Shown here in pieces: positions 52,725 to 64,000 of a DNA stretch of 64,000 nucleotides. The notes under the pieces are model-generated. The model ran no database searches. It was not told the origin of the DNA and worked only from the letters and a program-made list of their open reading frames with translations. This DNA comes from Aselliscus stoliczkanus (taxonomy: Eukaryota > Chordata > Mammalia > Chiroptera > Hipposideridae). Location: contig CM066736.1 in the NCBI GenBank assembly GCA_033961575.1, positions 8,837,501 through 8,901,500 of the forward strand. The letters run 5' to 3'. Position 1 is the first letter of the stretch. The number at the start of each line of letters is the position of its first letter. The position numbers were made by a program, and so were the translations under genes.

Positions 52725-52925
52725 AAGTGACCCTCAGCCAGTGCCCAGAGTGTGTCAGGGGCTTTGTAGTCACGAGGCGGGGCCATGGCTCAGAGAGGTG
52801 CAGCATCGGGCCCGTGTCACACAGCTGGGTGATCACTGCTCAGTGAATTCTCTGAGGTGGGTGTTCCAGTCACCCCCATTTTACAGAAGAGGAGACTGAG
52901 GCACAGAAGGGCAATTTGGTTCTGA
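52725..52925 (-). mobile_element. Two MIR-like antisense cores
   Basis: 'cggggccatggctcagagag' (52779) and 'ccattttacagaagaggaga' (52877) are two separate cores, likely nested or adjacent copies. Confidence 0.6.
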
Positions 52926-54919
52926 CATCACGGCGCTCGCGCTAAGTTGTAGAGCAGGCTTGTTCGCACCCAGATGTCGGTAATTCAGGTACCCTGACCT
53001 CGGGGAGGATGCGAGCTCAGCTCCCACAGGAAGTGCCCTCAGCTCAGCGCTCCACCTTCGACCCTCAGGACTGGGTCTGTCCCTAACCCATCTCTCCTGG
53101 GGTCTCTGGGTGGACCCCACAACCGTGGTCAGAGGAGCCCAGAGACGGGCTAAGCTGGCTCCCAGCCCTGCAGGGGTCCTGGGGCCCCGAGCCGGCTCCC
53201 AGCCCCCTAGGGCGCTGGCCACTGCCTGCGCGGGGACCTCTGCTTCCCAAGCTGTCTCGGGTCCCCTAGGGCCACGCTGCTGTCTGCAGCTCTGCTGTCA
53301 GGTTTTCCAATTCTGGTCACATCATGCCCACACCTGCCCGCCGCTGCACATCACTGCCATTCTCCATCCCTGCACCCAGTTTGGGGTGAAAGCCTTGCTT
53401 ATTAGTCAATCTGGATCCCACTTACTGTGAATTACCAGGCCTGATTGATATTCATGAGTGGATAGAGGTGAAACCTCAGTCAGCTGCCACGTGACGCCCT
53501 GCCTGGGTTCGGGGGGGGGGGGTGGGGAGCACGGGGGAGGCTGCGGTTAGGACGCGGGGACCCGAGCGGCCCTGACATGCAGTGGTGGCCCCCCAGATGG
53601 GGACACACAGCGCCCTGGGAGCAAAGCCCCTGGCTGACTGTGGTCCATTCTCAGCGGTGGCCAGGACCCGCAGGTGCCAGGAAGGCTTTCCCTTCGGGAT
53701 GAGCGATGGAGAGGGGGGGTTGGGCTGGAGGACGCCAGCAGCCAGATTCGGCCCCCAAGGCGCACTGCGCTCCCTTTGCACGGGCCACTCCTCCGGCCCC
53801 AGCCTCCTCTCCCCTCACAGCTGGGAAATCACTTAGAGATGCCTTCCCAGCACCCCATCAAAGTCGGGCCCCCACCACTGCTCTCGAGATGCTCTGTGCC
53901 GCCCCTGCTCACAAACGGGGGTATCGCGGCCCGTAATCCCACTTTCGGTGTTTGGGACTGAGCTCCATGGGGGCCTAGGCCTGGACCCTCGGCTCACCAT
54001 CCAGTGCCAGCCACAGGGCGGCACTCAGCACAGCTCGACCAGGCCCTGGGCTGTGGCTCGGGGCTCATGTCCTGGTGGCCTGTAACCCTCCTGGGAGGGA
54101 CGGTCTCTTCCTTGTTTCAGAGGAAGCAGGTGCAGACATTTGAGCCTGGAAGCAGAGTCAAGGCTGGGGTGATTCTCAGGCCTGTGCTTCTGGGTTCAAG
54201 GGCGGAGCTTAACCTCTCACCCCCGGGGCTTAGGTTTCTGGGAACTACCCTTGTCTTGGTAGAGTCCAGTGGCTTTTGGCCCCGATGCCAACTCCCAGGC
54301 AAGATGAAATAAATACTTGACAGTCAACTCAGCGAGAATACACATGCAGACTGCACCCCCTCCACCCCCTGCTCATGCTGAAAGCTGCTCTGCTGAGTGG
54401 GGGCAGAAAGGCTAGATACCGATGTTCTTCTAGGCAGGCCCCCGACCCACTGAACAGAAGCGAGGTGCAGGAGTCTGGGTTTCTTTTCAGTCACTAGAAA
54501 CTTAAACTCTGGGCTTCTAGAAGGAATGGGGGGAGCCGATTTTCTTCCCCTCACCCCCCAGGAACGAGGCTGCACCACTTGGGTGGCAAGAGAGGCTCAG
54601 AGACAGGAGAGGAAACAGGATACAGAGAAAAGGCCGACAAACTCCCAACCCCCGGTTTCTGAATTCGAACCTTTCCCAGGGAAACCGGGATTTGAACACA
54701 CTGAGTCTTGGGAACCGGCATGAACCGGTTCCGGCTGATGAAGCAGCTAGGGCACCTTTTAAAGGGAGCGTCGGAGGATAGGCAGAGCCTTCCAGGAGGA
54801 GGGAATTAAGTGATGGCCCAATCCCACCTGGTGGCTTGATGGGTGCCACCTGGGCTCACCTGCCTGGCTAGAATTTTCCTGGTTTGGGCAATGCGCGGCC
54901 TCGGAATTTCCTGTTTCTC
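52926..54919. other. Unassigned GC-rich sequence
   Basis: About 2 kb without a repeat family I can name. A G12 run lies at 53511-53522. 'gaattaccaggcctgattga' near 53429 is a small AT-rich unique patch. No frame exceeds about 112 codons with recognisable content. Confidence 0.4.
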
Positions 54920-55250
54920 TAGGGATGACGGGTACTCCAGCCAGTACTGGGTGGGTGCCTTCTGTGTGGGGGCACTCTGATGAACAAGACTGGCCCCTGA
55001 CCTCAGAGGGCTTCTAGTTGGTGACAGAGGGCCAGGGAGGGCGTGTGGGTCTTGGGTGGCCGGCAGGGCTGCTCGGAGGAAGCGGCATGAGACCTGCAGG
55101 ACCAGCGGGGGGTACGCAGAGGGCAGGGGTGGGGGAGTGGGAGAGGAAGGTGTCCCAACAAGCTAGGCAACAGGTGGGGGTTGGTGCTAAGATGGTGCCC
55201 ACGGAGGGGCATGGATGCAGGCATGTTGGAGAGGTGTGTGGGGCATCGGA
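54920..55250 (-). mobile_element. L2 LINE 3' end, antisense
   Basis: 'gatgaacaagactggcccct', 'gacctcagagggcttctagt' and 'tggtgacagagggcc' are the best-kept parts. The right half is weak. Confidence 0.6.
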
Positions 55251-55719
55251 CGGCATTCACGGTCCCCATTCTTCACCCCCTTCCATCCGACAGCCATGCC
55301 TTTCGGCGACCCCCTCCCTCACACTACCAAGACTTTGGGCTCTGCCAAGTGACTTCCTTTGGCCAATGGGGCAGGTAGCAAGCTCGTCTTTCTGTGAAAG
55401 CAACAGGACTCACACGCTTCTTTGGGGTTTTCACTGACAACTACTGCTTGGGTCTAAGACAGTGGGCCTTAAACTCTTCTTGGGAGTAATCCATGGGAGT
55501 AATTTGAAGACCTGTGAACGATGCTCATGTGGGGAGAAGTTCTGACATCAGCGGGAGAGGTGGAAATCAGGGAACGTCAAACGGACCTTGAAAATGTCCC
55601 GGGAAGACCCCAGGCAACAGCCTGACTCCATCCGTGGCAGAGGCTGTTCCTGCACTCGCTCTCCCGCGTCCTGAAGCAGGAGGACCTCCATATTTTAGGG
55701 GACAGACGGGCTCCCAGGA
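55251..55719. other. Unassigned sequence
   Basis: Nothing supported. 'agtgggccttaaactcttct' at 55461 hints at a hAT edge. Confidence 0.35.
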
Positions 55720-56075
55720 GAAAGGCGACTTCCCAGCATCTTTCTAAGGTAGGTCTGACCACGTGACTGTTCTGGCCAGAGGGCTGTGCACAGACGTGAC
55801 GTGGGACCACGCAGGCTCTCTCCTTGTCTTTGCCCCTCCTGCTCGCTGGGTCCTGGCCGAGTGGGGAACTGTACGGGGCCGTGTGAAGAGAGAGCCATGG
55901 AGGTGACACAGCAACAGTGCAGAGGGGGCCAGGTCCCTGCCACTGTGCAGCACCGCTCAGGCTGGGCCTGCCTCCCTTCCGACCGTCACGTGAGCAGAAC
56001 CAATCTCTACTTCACTTAAAGCACTGGTATTGGGTCTGTCACGGCAGCGGAAACACGCTCTACCCAATACACTGT
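55720..56075 (+). mobile_element. LTR-like relic
   Basis: 'tctgaccacgtgactgttct', 'agagagccatggaggtgaca' and 'acttaaagcactggtattgg' resemble the LTR-like copies at 22 and 37 kb. Confidence 0.4.
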
Positions 56076-56839
56076 CTGCAAGGCCGACAGCCGGCTGTGC
56101 CCTAGCTTTGGAGCAGGCTGCTGTTCTTGGGCTGAGCACCAGATAAAGAGCCTGGCTTGCATTTCGGGGTCCACAAAACCTTTCACAGCTCAAAACTGTC
56201 GCAGTAAGACATAGACTATGAGAGCTGGGGAACTGAACCCAAGAATAGAAATACTAAAAGGGGAGTGGGGTTAAGGGCTCTGGACGCAACCCACTCAGCA
56301 CCCCCATCCCAGCTCCTCTGGGAAACAGCCTGAGAGCCGTGGATGGAACCAGTGTTTCCGGGGACGTCCTGTGCGGCCCACCGCCACCGCGCTGCCTTCC
56401 TCCCTCCACAAAGCCAAGGGCGAGGAGAGGATAGCTTTGACTGTGGGGCCGTGGCCAGCGGAGGTGCCTTGAGAGGAAGGGGCCTGCCCTATTCCAGCAC
56501 CTTCCTGGACGATTAGCCACGGAGCGCACGTCATTCTTCGGGCCTGTTTCCTCACCTGTGCCGGGAGGGTGACCGTCTCTGCCTTGTGACTCAGCCGAGA
56601 GGCGACTGAGCTTGTGACTGTGAGCGCCGTGTAAACGGCCGGGTGACACGAAGACATATGAGGTGGCAGTGATATCGGCTGGAATCTTTTTAGGGGGCCG
56701 GGGAAGGGAGGGCTCCTGACAGCTCCCTGGGAAGGTGGGAGCAGCTGCCATCCGGAAATCTGCACCACAGAAACATGTCTGCCGTTGGCCTGCACCCAGG
56801 GATGGGGCGCTGCGGCCCCAGTGGGTCCTTTTCATGAAA
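56076..56839. other. Unassigned GC-rich sequence
   Basis: Minus-strand frames of 193 and 166 codons overlap each other in different phases, as expected by chance in GC-rich DNA. Confidence 0.4.
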
Positions 56840-56935
56840 GCTGCAATTAAGGGGAAGTGGGGTTTATTAAGGAAGCTGGAGGGGACGCTCTAATTGGATT
56901 GCGGGGCCCCTTTAATTCTGCCGCTGGGCTAGAAG
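56840..56935. promoter_or_regulatory. Small candidate conserved non-coding element
   Basis: 'tggggtttattaaggaagct', 'cgctctaattggattgcggg' and 'cccctttaattctgccgctg' form an AT-patch in GC-rich surroundings with TAATTG/TTTAATT cores. Confidence 0.3.
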
Positions 56936-57029
56936 GGGTTGGGGCACTCGGGCTGGGCTGCTGGGTGGCGGGGAGGGAGAGCCCCCCAGGGGGCTGGGGG
57001 ACGCGCCTCTGCGTTGGGGGGAGGGGAGT

Positions 57030-57200
57030 AATGACTGAACCCTGGTGTAGCGCGCACCGAGTGCTCATTTAACCCTCACATCCCCAGTGAGTCGGTACAA
57101 CTGGTGTTCTGGGTTCACAGGTGAGGACGCTGAGGTTCAGAGGGCGGGGAGCTGGCTCAAGGTCACGCTGCGGGTAAGTGGCAGAGCGGGGACGCAAGCC
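57030..57200 (-). mobile_element. MIR
   Basis: 'ggttcacaggtgaggacgct', 'gaggttcagagggcggggag' and 'aggtcacgctgcgggtaagt'. Confidence 0.7.
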
Positions 57201-57345
57201 CAGGGAGCCTGGCTCCGGCCTACAGGAGCGTGGCAGGGCGTGAGGAGCCCAGAGTGGGGGGGGGGGTCCCTGCCACGGTGTGACCTTGTGGAGGCCACCC
57301 CTCTCTGGCCTGGCTTTCTAAGCTGTATTCAGAGGGGCTTGCTTT

Positions 57346-57571
57346 AGGTGAGGGTGTGGCAAACCTGACGGGAGGGGCCAAGGTGGTAAATATTCCTGGC
57401 TCTGCAAGCCACACAGCCTCCGTGGTAACCACTCAGCTCTGCAGCTGCCGTGGGAAGGCAGCCGGGGCCAATAGTAAGCCAGTGGGTGCGGCTGTGTGCC
57501 AATAAAACTTTATTTACACAAATTGGCAGCACCTGGATCTGGCCTGCGAGCACAGGTTTGCCAACCCCTGC
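57346..57571 (+). mobile_element. hAT-type non-autonomous DNA element with inverted ends
   Basis: The left end 'gagggtgtggcaaacc' and the right end 'ggtttgccaacccctg' are inverted repeats. The core has 'gtaaatattcctggctctgc' and 'gccaataaaactttatttac'. This is a very common 200-bp mammalian element, but I cannot name the exact family. Confidence 0.75.
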
Positions 57572-58479
57572 TTTATTAGATCATTCATGTCCCTCCTTTA
57601 CCACTTCTGTTTATTATGTTCATGTTCTTCGTTTTCCTTATACCAATTCACTATTTATTTTTTTACCTCTTCCTTAGAGCTTAGTGAAATCATAGGTTTG
57701 ATGAGTTAGCTGTATGTATGTTTGCATTTATTACATGTGAAAATAAACCCATAAATGAAAAGTTGAAAAGCCTGTGGGCTGCCTAAAATCGTGCACCACG
57801 GAGGGCTGCCTTCCACGCTCCGGGAGGCACGTTTCGGTGGGCGGCTCTCATCCTGCTGGGGCGCTGAGGGCAGGGCGCGTAGGCGGGGGCCGGGCCTCAG
57901 ACCCCGGCTCTGTCTGTCTTCTGTGTGGGGTTCTGCATTAGACTTGTTTGGAAAAAGAGCTCCTGTGGCCATGAGTTTGGAACCATCTAGAAGTGGCTTC
58001 AAAATGAACTTGAAAACGTGTGAACTTCAGGCTAGGGTTTCCCAGCTCTGCCAACACAGGGCTGTGAGCTCCCCATGCTGTGTCTTCAATTTCTTAGAGA
58101 GAAAAACAGATGATTTCCCACTTGCGCCTTTGGTCCAGCCCTCTCTCCGGAACTTGAGACGCAAGCTCTTCATCTCCCGACGGCTAACAGTCACCTCCAA
58201 CGCGGCACATTTAAAACCCAGCTCCTGCGATCGGCCTGTCTTAGCACATGCTGACTTCTTTCTTGACTCAGCCCCCAAACCATGGTGTCAACCTTGGTGT
58301 GACAGGCCCCATAGCCAGACCTTCAGTACGTCCATGGGCTCCACCCTCGATACGTGTAGGACCTGACCACCCCCCTCAGGTCCCTGTCCCTCTGCGGTCA
58401 GTTCCCAACACAGCCCGGGAGTCTGCTCTGCTCCCCTCCCCTGGCCTGCTCGGCAGCCAAGCTGAGCCTGCACAGTGGG
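57572..58479. other. Unassigned sequence
   Basis: AT-rich left (57580-57760) and CpG-bearing centre (57815-57900). The 191-codon frame at 57791-58366 has no domain I know. Confidence 0.4.
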
Positions 58480-58780
58480 GCGCACTGCCCGCTCCCCACT
58501 CTTCCCTGAGCACACACAGCACGCTCCCGCCCAGGGGCCTTGCTCCTGATGACCCTACACACCCATTCCTTCCCGCTCTGCTCTCACGCCACCTCCTCAG
58601 GCCGACCCCGTCGGCCCCTCCGACACCCTGCACAGAAAGCAGCCTCAGTGGCACTAGAGAAAATGACATCTGCTGGCAGTCTGTCGGCCCACATCCCACC
58701 GTGAGCTCCTTGAAGCTCGGGAGTGTCGCCCCCAGCACCCGGGGCCGGGCCTGGTGCACAGCAGGCTGACATGCGCCAAG
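58480..58780 (+). mobile_element. L2 LINE 3' end, sense
   Basis: 'gggccttgctcctgatgacc', 'acctcctcaggccgaccccg', 'gtgagctccttgaagctcgg' and 'gggcctggtgcacagcaggc'. Confidence 0.7.
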
Positions 58781-59384
58781 GTGTTTTAGGTTCAAACTTC
58801 TCCTGGGGCTTTGTGGTTCTGCCAGATCCCCGAGGCCGAGGCCAAGGGCTCAGCCCTCAGGGGCTGACTGTCCTTGAGGGAGTATTGAGGCCTCCCCATC
58901 ACCCCCACTGTCCACCCTGGAGCCCTAGGATTCCAGGGCAACACCTGGCGCTGTCCACAGCCAAGCTGAGCCGTACCACTCAGGGATGGATGGCGTGTGA
59001 AGATATTAAAAAATAACTAAGAGTACATTAGGGGTTTACGGCAAGTCAGTGATGGATAGGAAGAGCCTCATCAGGGGAGAAAAGACCGGACGGCTTTCAT
59101 TCGAGCTGTCTTGAGGTTAGAGTTCGAGTCCCAGCACAAGCCGGGCCTTCCCTCCTGAGCCCAGCCTGCAGGGGCGAGGAGAGGAGGGTGTGTGCTAACT
59201 GCCCCACCCAGGGCCAGGCTCTCCTGCACCACCGCAGCCCTGGAGAGGCAGGGGAGCCGGCTTCCTGCTACACGGAGCTGGGCGCCAGGCCTTCGTGTGG
59301 TGTCACCTGGGGAATGCCGCCTGCCTCCCCGTGGCTCCCTGTCTATATTCCCGCAGCTCCCCTCCCACAGCTGCTGGGAGGATG
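58781..59384. other. Unassigned sequence
   Basis: Nothing recognised. Confidence 0.4.
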
Positions 59385-59600
59385 AAGTGGGAGCATTCAT
59401 CCCTTCATAAACACTATCAGGCACCTCCTTCCGGGCCGCCAGGCAAGGGGTGCAGTGTGCGCCCCTGCCCTCCTGGGGCTCACAACCCAGGGGGGGTACA
59501 GACGTGAAACCACAACTCAGACAACCGTTCACAGCTGGCACAGGTGCCCAGGAGCAGTTCAGGGGTCACGAGGGCACCTAACGGGCCCTGGGCTTGTCTG
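59385..59600 (-). mobile_element. L2 LINE 3' end, antisense
   Basis: 'ccttcataaacactatcagg', 'gtgcgcccctgccctcctgg' and 'ggctcacaacccaggggggg'. Confidence 0.65.
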
Positions 59601-59824
59601 TCAGGGCTTGGAAAAGTCATCTATGGGAAGGTGTCTATTTCAACGGCGGGGCAGGTGTGGGAGAACCAAGTGTTATTAAGCCACTGGTCTCTTGGTCGTT
59701 TAGTACGAATACTGCTGGAAAAAATGACGGCATATTCTTAGCGACGCTCAGCAAGAGAGGCGGCTGGAGGCGAGAACCCACGTGGCGTTTCCACGGGATG
59801 GGAGGCTGTGTTCCCTTTCTGCCA
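59601..59824. other. Unassigned sequence
   Basis: Nothing recognised. Confidence 0.4.
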
Positions 59825-59990
59825 GGTGAACCAAAGGGTTAAAGTCGTTTTCATTAAAATTTAAATTTCAGCAGACGCTCACTCTCCCTTCGCCGTCCTT
59901 TGAACGTTTGACTGGCAACCATTTCATATTTCAATCTCGGCAGAACAAATTGAATTAGATGTTGAAACCAAACTCGGCTCCGTTCACCAC
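59825..59990. promoter_or_regulatory. Candidate conserved non-coding element
   Basis: A repeat-free, CpG-retaining, AT-richer block: 'gtcgttttcattaaaattta', 'gtcctttgaacgtttgactg', 'caaccatttcatatttcaat' and 'aacaaattgaattagatgtt'. It stands out in GC-rich surroundings. Confidence 0.45.
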
Positions 59991-60224
59991 AGCCTGCACA
60001 CTCGGCTTGCACTAATCCTTTCCTGGGTGCTGCAGAGCACAGACGGGCCCTGCGAGGGCCGGCCAGGCCACAGGAGACAAAAAGGCCCACGGAGGCAGCG
60101 AAGGGAAAGGAGGAAAGACACGCGGACAGAGGCCGCTGGAACTTGTCTTGTGCCTGACGCGTGGGTCTCCGAGTCTGACAGACAGGACCCTGTGCGGATC
60201 CAGCGTTTCTGCGCTTGGATTCCT
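59991..60224. other. Unassigned sequence
   Basis: Nothing recognised. Confidence 0.4.
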
Positions 60225-60295
60225 GGCGCCCAGCACAGTGCCTCCCACGCAGGGGCACCTACTAAGTGTTTGATGGATGGATGAATGGGCGAATG
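60225..60295 (+). mobile_element. L2 sense tail
   Basis: 'gcccagcacagtgcctccca' then 'gtgtttgatggatggatgaa'. Confidence 0.65.
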
Positions 60296-60981
60296 GATGG
60301 GGTGAAGTTAGTGGGCCAGCCTCTGCCTCTGGCCGGTGCCCTTTCTGTCACTCCTTCCCAAGAAGCTGCAGGGTGCCTACGTGGCTCACTAGGGTCTCTT
60401 GCTCCCGCACTCCAGCCCTGCCCGGCATGCAGCCTGGCGGAGGAAGCCAGCTCCTCCGGGGACGAAGCAGAGACCTCCAGGCCTGGCCCGGGCCTCACTG
60501 CACACGCGCTATCACTCCGCAGCCGTGGGCTTTGCCGGCGGGGCCTGCTGAGGACCTGCTGTAGTGAGGCTGCGTAAGTCTGGCCTGGGCTAGAAGCCTG
60601 GCCCTCAGCCCACCGTGGCCCTGGCCTCCTGCCTGCGGCGACCCCAGGATGGAAAGGGTTAGGAACACACACGGCAACACTGGGGAAGGGGCGCGCGTTT
60701 CCCAACGACGCACCGTGGCAACCACCGGCCCACCCTGGGGCTGGCCTTGGCCTTGAGCACGGACTGACCGGGGAAACGGCGTGACGCTCGGCCTGCTCTG
60801 GGCCTGGTGGGCAGACGGCACCCGCGCCAGGCCACCTTCCTGGACACGCGGGGGCCCTTCCACCATGACCCACCTCCCGGCAACTCCCAGTGCTGTGGGT
60901 GCCTCCGATGCGGGCCCAGCAGGCCTGTGAGCCACACGCCGGGGTCTGACTTCCTTGGGCACAAGCTTTCCTCTTTGTTTA
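60296..60981. other. Unassigned GC-rich sequence
   Basis: Overlapping frames in several phases, the longest 203 codons on minus. None has recognisable content. Confidence 0.4.
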
Positions 60982-61007
60982 GTAATAATAATAATAATAA
61001 TAATAAT
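60982..61007. repeat. (AAT)n microsatellite
   Basis: About eight units. It is the A-rich start of the antisense MIR that follows. Confidence 0.92.
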
Positions 61008-61225
61008 GTTACCATTTATTTAGTGTTCACTAGGAATGGTCTGCTGAGAGTGCTTTCCATCCATAATCTTCTAAGAAAAAAATCCTGCAAGGCAGGAATT
61101 CTTCTTGTACCCATTTTAAAGATACAGAAATCAAGGTCCCCGGAGATGCTGGGACCCATGCCGCAGGTCACACAGGCAGAGGCAGGTGGAGCTGAGACTC
61201 GGACCCAGGCCTTCCTGACTCAGGC
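61005..61225 (-). mobile_element. MIR, near full length
   Basis: 'gttaccatttatttagtgtt', 'ctgcaaggcaggaattcttc', 'cccattttaaagatacagaa' and 'gagactcggacccaggcctt'. Confidence 0.82.
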
Positions 61226-62500
61226 CTTTGCCTTCCGCTCTCCTCCCGCCACCCCTCCGGCCGCAGTGCGCTCAGCGGCCTCCTCTGCCCCCAGCTGGCC
61301 CCCTGCCCCTCCTGCAGGCTGACCCCACGCCCTCCTCCCGTCCAGGATGTCCGTACAGCACTCTCGCCGCCAGGCCCAGGGGCGCAGCTGCCTCGGCTCC
61401 TTCCCCAAGCCCTTCAGGGCTCCTCAGGGCCTCACGCCCTGGGCTCGCCCCCAGACCACCAGGCTTCAGCAATTCCCTGGGGTCTCCACCTGCTCAGCCT
61501 TCTGGGGCTCCATGCGCACAAACCAAACTCCCTCTTTCCCCCGAGGCCGCCACGGGGCCTCCTTCCTGCCACCCCCCGGCAGCAGGCCTCACGGCTCCCC
61601 ACGTCCTCATGGTACCTGTCGGGCAGCTCCACGGGGGGATTTCATGCAGAGAGTGTGTTACAAAGGAAATGGAAGAGCTGGGAGCCAGACACCCCAGGGC
61701 CTCAGGGAGGCAGGGGTGTTACCTGAGTCCAGGGCTGGACGCCCACGCAGGACAAGGGGAGGGGGAGGAATGCCCTGGCTTCTCCCTTCCCCAGCCTCAG
61801 ACACACACCCCTTGGTGCCCACCCCTGGCCAAGCCCGACTGGAAGCCTGTTGGCAGGGAGCCTGGGAAACTCGACCTGCCGGGGTCCAAGCAGGTGGCAG
61901 GGGGGTGGCCATGCGGCACACAGGTGGGGCTCCAGCTCCAACTCTGGAAACGGCCTGCCCCAGTTCTCCCCCTGCCAGCCGAGCCCCGCTGCTGAACACG
62001 GGAGCTCCCAGGTCAGGTGCAAGAGTCCCCTATGGGCCGTGGTCCCTGTGCTCGCGGCATCACCTCTGCTCCCCGGGCGCTGGCTCCAGTCCTGCCTCCA
62101 TCATTTTCTCTTCCGAGTGCTATGCTGACCATTCGGGGTGGCAGACCCCTCTGAGAAGTGGATGGGCCTGTCTCCTGCCCCACACGAGTCTACACGGGGA
62201 TCAGGGCGCCCCCGGCCCCGGGACGGCACTCAGTCCTCAGCCCTTCCCTCCGTGCTTTATTACTGGAATTTCTCTCCAAGATTTTCTGGTCGCCTGGACC
62301 ACGGAAGTCACTCCAAACTCAACCGAAGCCCCCTCCCGAAAGCTCTCCCATGGCCCCCCTCTCTGGTGACAGCAGTGACTTGCCATCGCCCAGAGATGGG
62401 TGCGTTTCTCCTAAACCGCTCTCGTGCGGCCCCTTGTTCCCAAAGCGGGGGAGACGGGCACCTCCTGTGGGTCAGGCCCAGTCGTTGCCTAGTTTTACTT
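61226..62500. other. GC-rich sequence with long chance frames
   Basis: A 340-codon frame (61347-62369) overlaps a 255-codon frame in another phase (61228-61995) and minus-strand frames. Translations are Pro/Ala/Gly/Ser-rich with no domain I recognise, and no splice-site or promoter context is evident. Several open phases at once is the mark of GC bias, so I do not call a gene. Confidence 0.5.
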
Positions 62501-63229
62501 TATTACCTCGCTATCTTTTACTCTGTTATAGAACAATAACAACAGTGATGATTATAATAAAAATTACAGTGGCCACACTTGGCCCCTCTCCCACCCCGGC
62601 CCCCACCCCCGTGTCCCTGTCTCAGATGTCCTTGTCCGTTTCCTTTTAGTCACACCGTTTAGTGCAGGGGACAGCCTTGAAAAAGCGACTGTGTAATTCT
62701 CAGCCCTGTCCCTTTGCCTTTGAAAATAACTTCTGCTTTAAACAGTGAGGAACCATGAAAACTGCGTGTTTAACCAGAAGGACCCATGTGCCCCTAAAAC
62801 AAAGCAGTGGGAGGGGCCAGGGCGGACCCCAGCCTGGTCATCTTGGGAGCTTGGTCACCTGAGGGTCTGGCCTGGGGAGGTCTGACACTGACCCCACCGC
62901 CCGGCCCCGCCCAGAAGGCCACCTGATGTCTGTGGGACACATGGCTGTAAAAGCTGGGATGAGCCAATCTGGGAGTGTGTCTGTTGCTTCTGTTAGTTCT
63001 TAGCGATGAGCCAGGACTGATAAGGACTCGCCTGCCCCACTGGGAGGAAGGTAAGCCAGTGCCGTGGGGCCTGGCTTGGGTCCCAGGCCACTCTGCAAAC
63101 TGGATGGAGACGGGAACCCCTCCAACATGCACACACCCTGAGTTTTACGCACCAAGATAGAAGATTCCTGGACTCTCACTCGGAGCCCCATCCAGAGGCC
63201 CCAAATTCAGAAGTAAACAGAGGTGCCAA
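62501..63229. other. Unassigned sequence
   Basis: AT-rich patch 'agtgatgattataataaaaa' at 62544 and 'ctttgcctttgaaaataact' at 62711. No call. Confidence 0.35.
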
Positions 63230-63370
63230 TGAGCACTGATTTACTCCGAGTAGGCACAGTATCGCCCCAATTTATGGGAAGGGAAGCTGAGGGTCAGGGG
63301 GCCCTCGCTGGTCCAAGGTTCCACAGCTGGGCAGGGCTAGGCCAGGAGTCGGACCCAGGTCACAGCCCCC
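63230..63370 (-). mobile_element. MIR relic
   Basis: 'ccaatttatgggaaggga', then 'agctgagggtcagggggccc' and 'ggccaggagtcggacccagg'. Confidence 0.55.
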
Positions 63371-63715
63371 CGATTGGGGCCATACCTCCAGGCTGGGGTA
63401 GGCGTGTGCACGCGGGTGCCCACAGCTTGGACAGGCCTTGGACACAGGGCGTCCGCCTTACTGACACAGCTGAGCTCAACCAGCGAGACCGGTGTCTGGG
63501 CTGCGAGCTTAGGGTTTTGTAAGCAGCTCAGAGGTTTCCCCAGCCACAAGGGCAGCAGGGCCGGTTTTGTCACCAGGGCTTGCGGTCCCAGGTGACGAGG
63601 ACGGGGCAGGACAGAGGCCCAGTCCCAAGCTGTGGGCAGGCCCTCGGACAGACGTCGGCGGGAACTCCAGCTCAGAAGCCCTGCGGGGGGAGAGCAGGAA
63701 TGGAAGCTTCTGGAG
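63371..63715. other. Unassigned sequence
   Basis: Nothing recognised. Confidence 0.4.
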
Positions 63716-63805
63716 CCTGGCTCATGCCCAGCACTGTGCCTGGTGTTTTCCATGGATCATTTGCTTTCTCACTGAAGCCCTGAGATGGGAACTAGTTAGT
63801 GGGGA
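63716..63805 (-). mobile_element. MIR start relic
   Basis: 'cccagcactgtgcctggtgt', 'ttgctttctcactgaagccc' and 'tgagatgggaactagttagt'. Confidence 0.5.
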
Positions 63806-63903
63806 GGAGGCCAGGCAGAGGAGGAGGGAGCTTAGGAGGGGCCTCGGGTCCCCAGCCTGAGCTGGGTGGGGCAGACGGCCTCACTCCAGGGAGCTGCCTC
63901 CAG

Positions 63904-63917
63904 CCCCCCCCCCCCCC
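63904..63917. repeat. Poly-C run
   Basis: About 14 C residues in a row near the window end. Confidence 0.9.
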
Positions 63918-64000
63918 GCCCCGCACCCCCAATGCTATACTGCTCCTGGGTCTGGGGCAGCGAGCTACGATGGTCCTCGTTCCCACGTGCTGTGTACCCC

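Noticed and set aside
56254..56835. 193-codon minus-strand gene
   Set aside because: A 166-codon frame in another phase overlaps it. GC-rich DNA explains both.

Overview
This window is nuclear DNA from a placental mammal, and I find no intact protein-coding gene, exon set, tRNA or CRISPR array in it. It is filled with the usual debris of mammalian intergenic or intronic DNA: ancient MIR, L2, MER5A-like and MLT1-like copies, L1 3' ends and microsatellites. The lineage clue is a set of young tRNA-derived SINEs with clear target-site duplications. They have heads like GGGGCCGGCCGAGTGGCGCA, long dimeric forms with two tRNA-like boxes, and tails running through 'aactaagattgaaggacaac' and 'ttccccaa'. 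I recall this tail from the Rhin-type SINEs of rhinolophoid bats (Yinpterochiroptera). That placement is from memory and is moderately confident.

Layout. 1-5.4 kb: an AT-rich, homeodomain-motif-rich block, then two L1 3' ends broken up by three SINEs. 5.4-11 kb: L2, MIR and MaLR LTR copies. 10.96-11.23 kb: an AT-rich conserved-looking block. 11.57-12.53 kb: a 24-bp-unit minisatellite with higher-order structure. 12.8-27.5 kb: ancient repeats, two young SINEs and several LTR fragments. 27.8-28.9 kb: two pyrimidine tracts flanking a block with a perfect RFX-type palindrome. 29-42 kb: MIR-rich DNA with several non-repetitive AT-rich or CpG-retaining blocks that look like distal enhancers. 42.8-43.9 kb: an L1 end split by an internally deleted mariner whose transposase remnant is the only real protein homology in the window. 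44-64 kb: increasingly GC-rich sequence with L2/MIR relics, a long purine tract beside another enhancer-like block, and a 5S rRNA-like fragment. The long frames at 61-62 kb look like chance frames in GC-rich DNA.

Nothing here works together as an operon or a dedicated system. The best reading is a gene-poor regulatory landscape, with many TAAT, PBX/HOX, MEIS, SOX and RFX-type motifs in unique blocks, perhaps flanking a developmental regulator. That is inference; conservation was not computed. I found no new biological system. The items most worth checking are the minisatellite's higher-order structure, the chimeric SINE at 1.4-1.8 kb, the RFX and PBX-MEIS sites, the mariner-in-L1 nest, and the recurrence of mirror-repeat tracts directly beside enhancer-like blocks.
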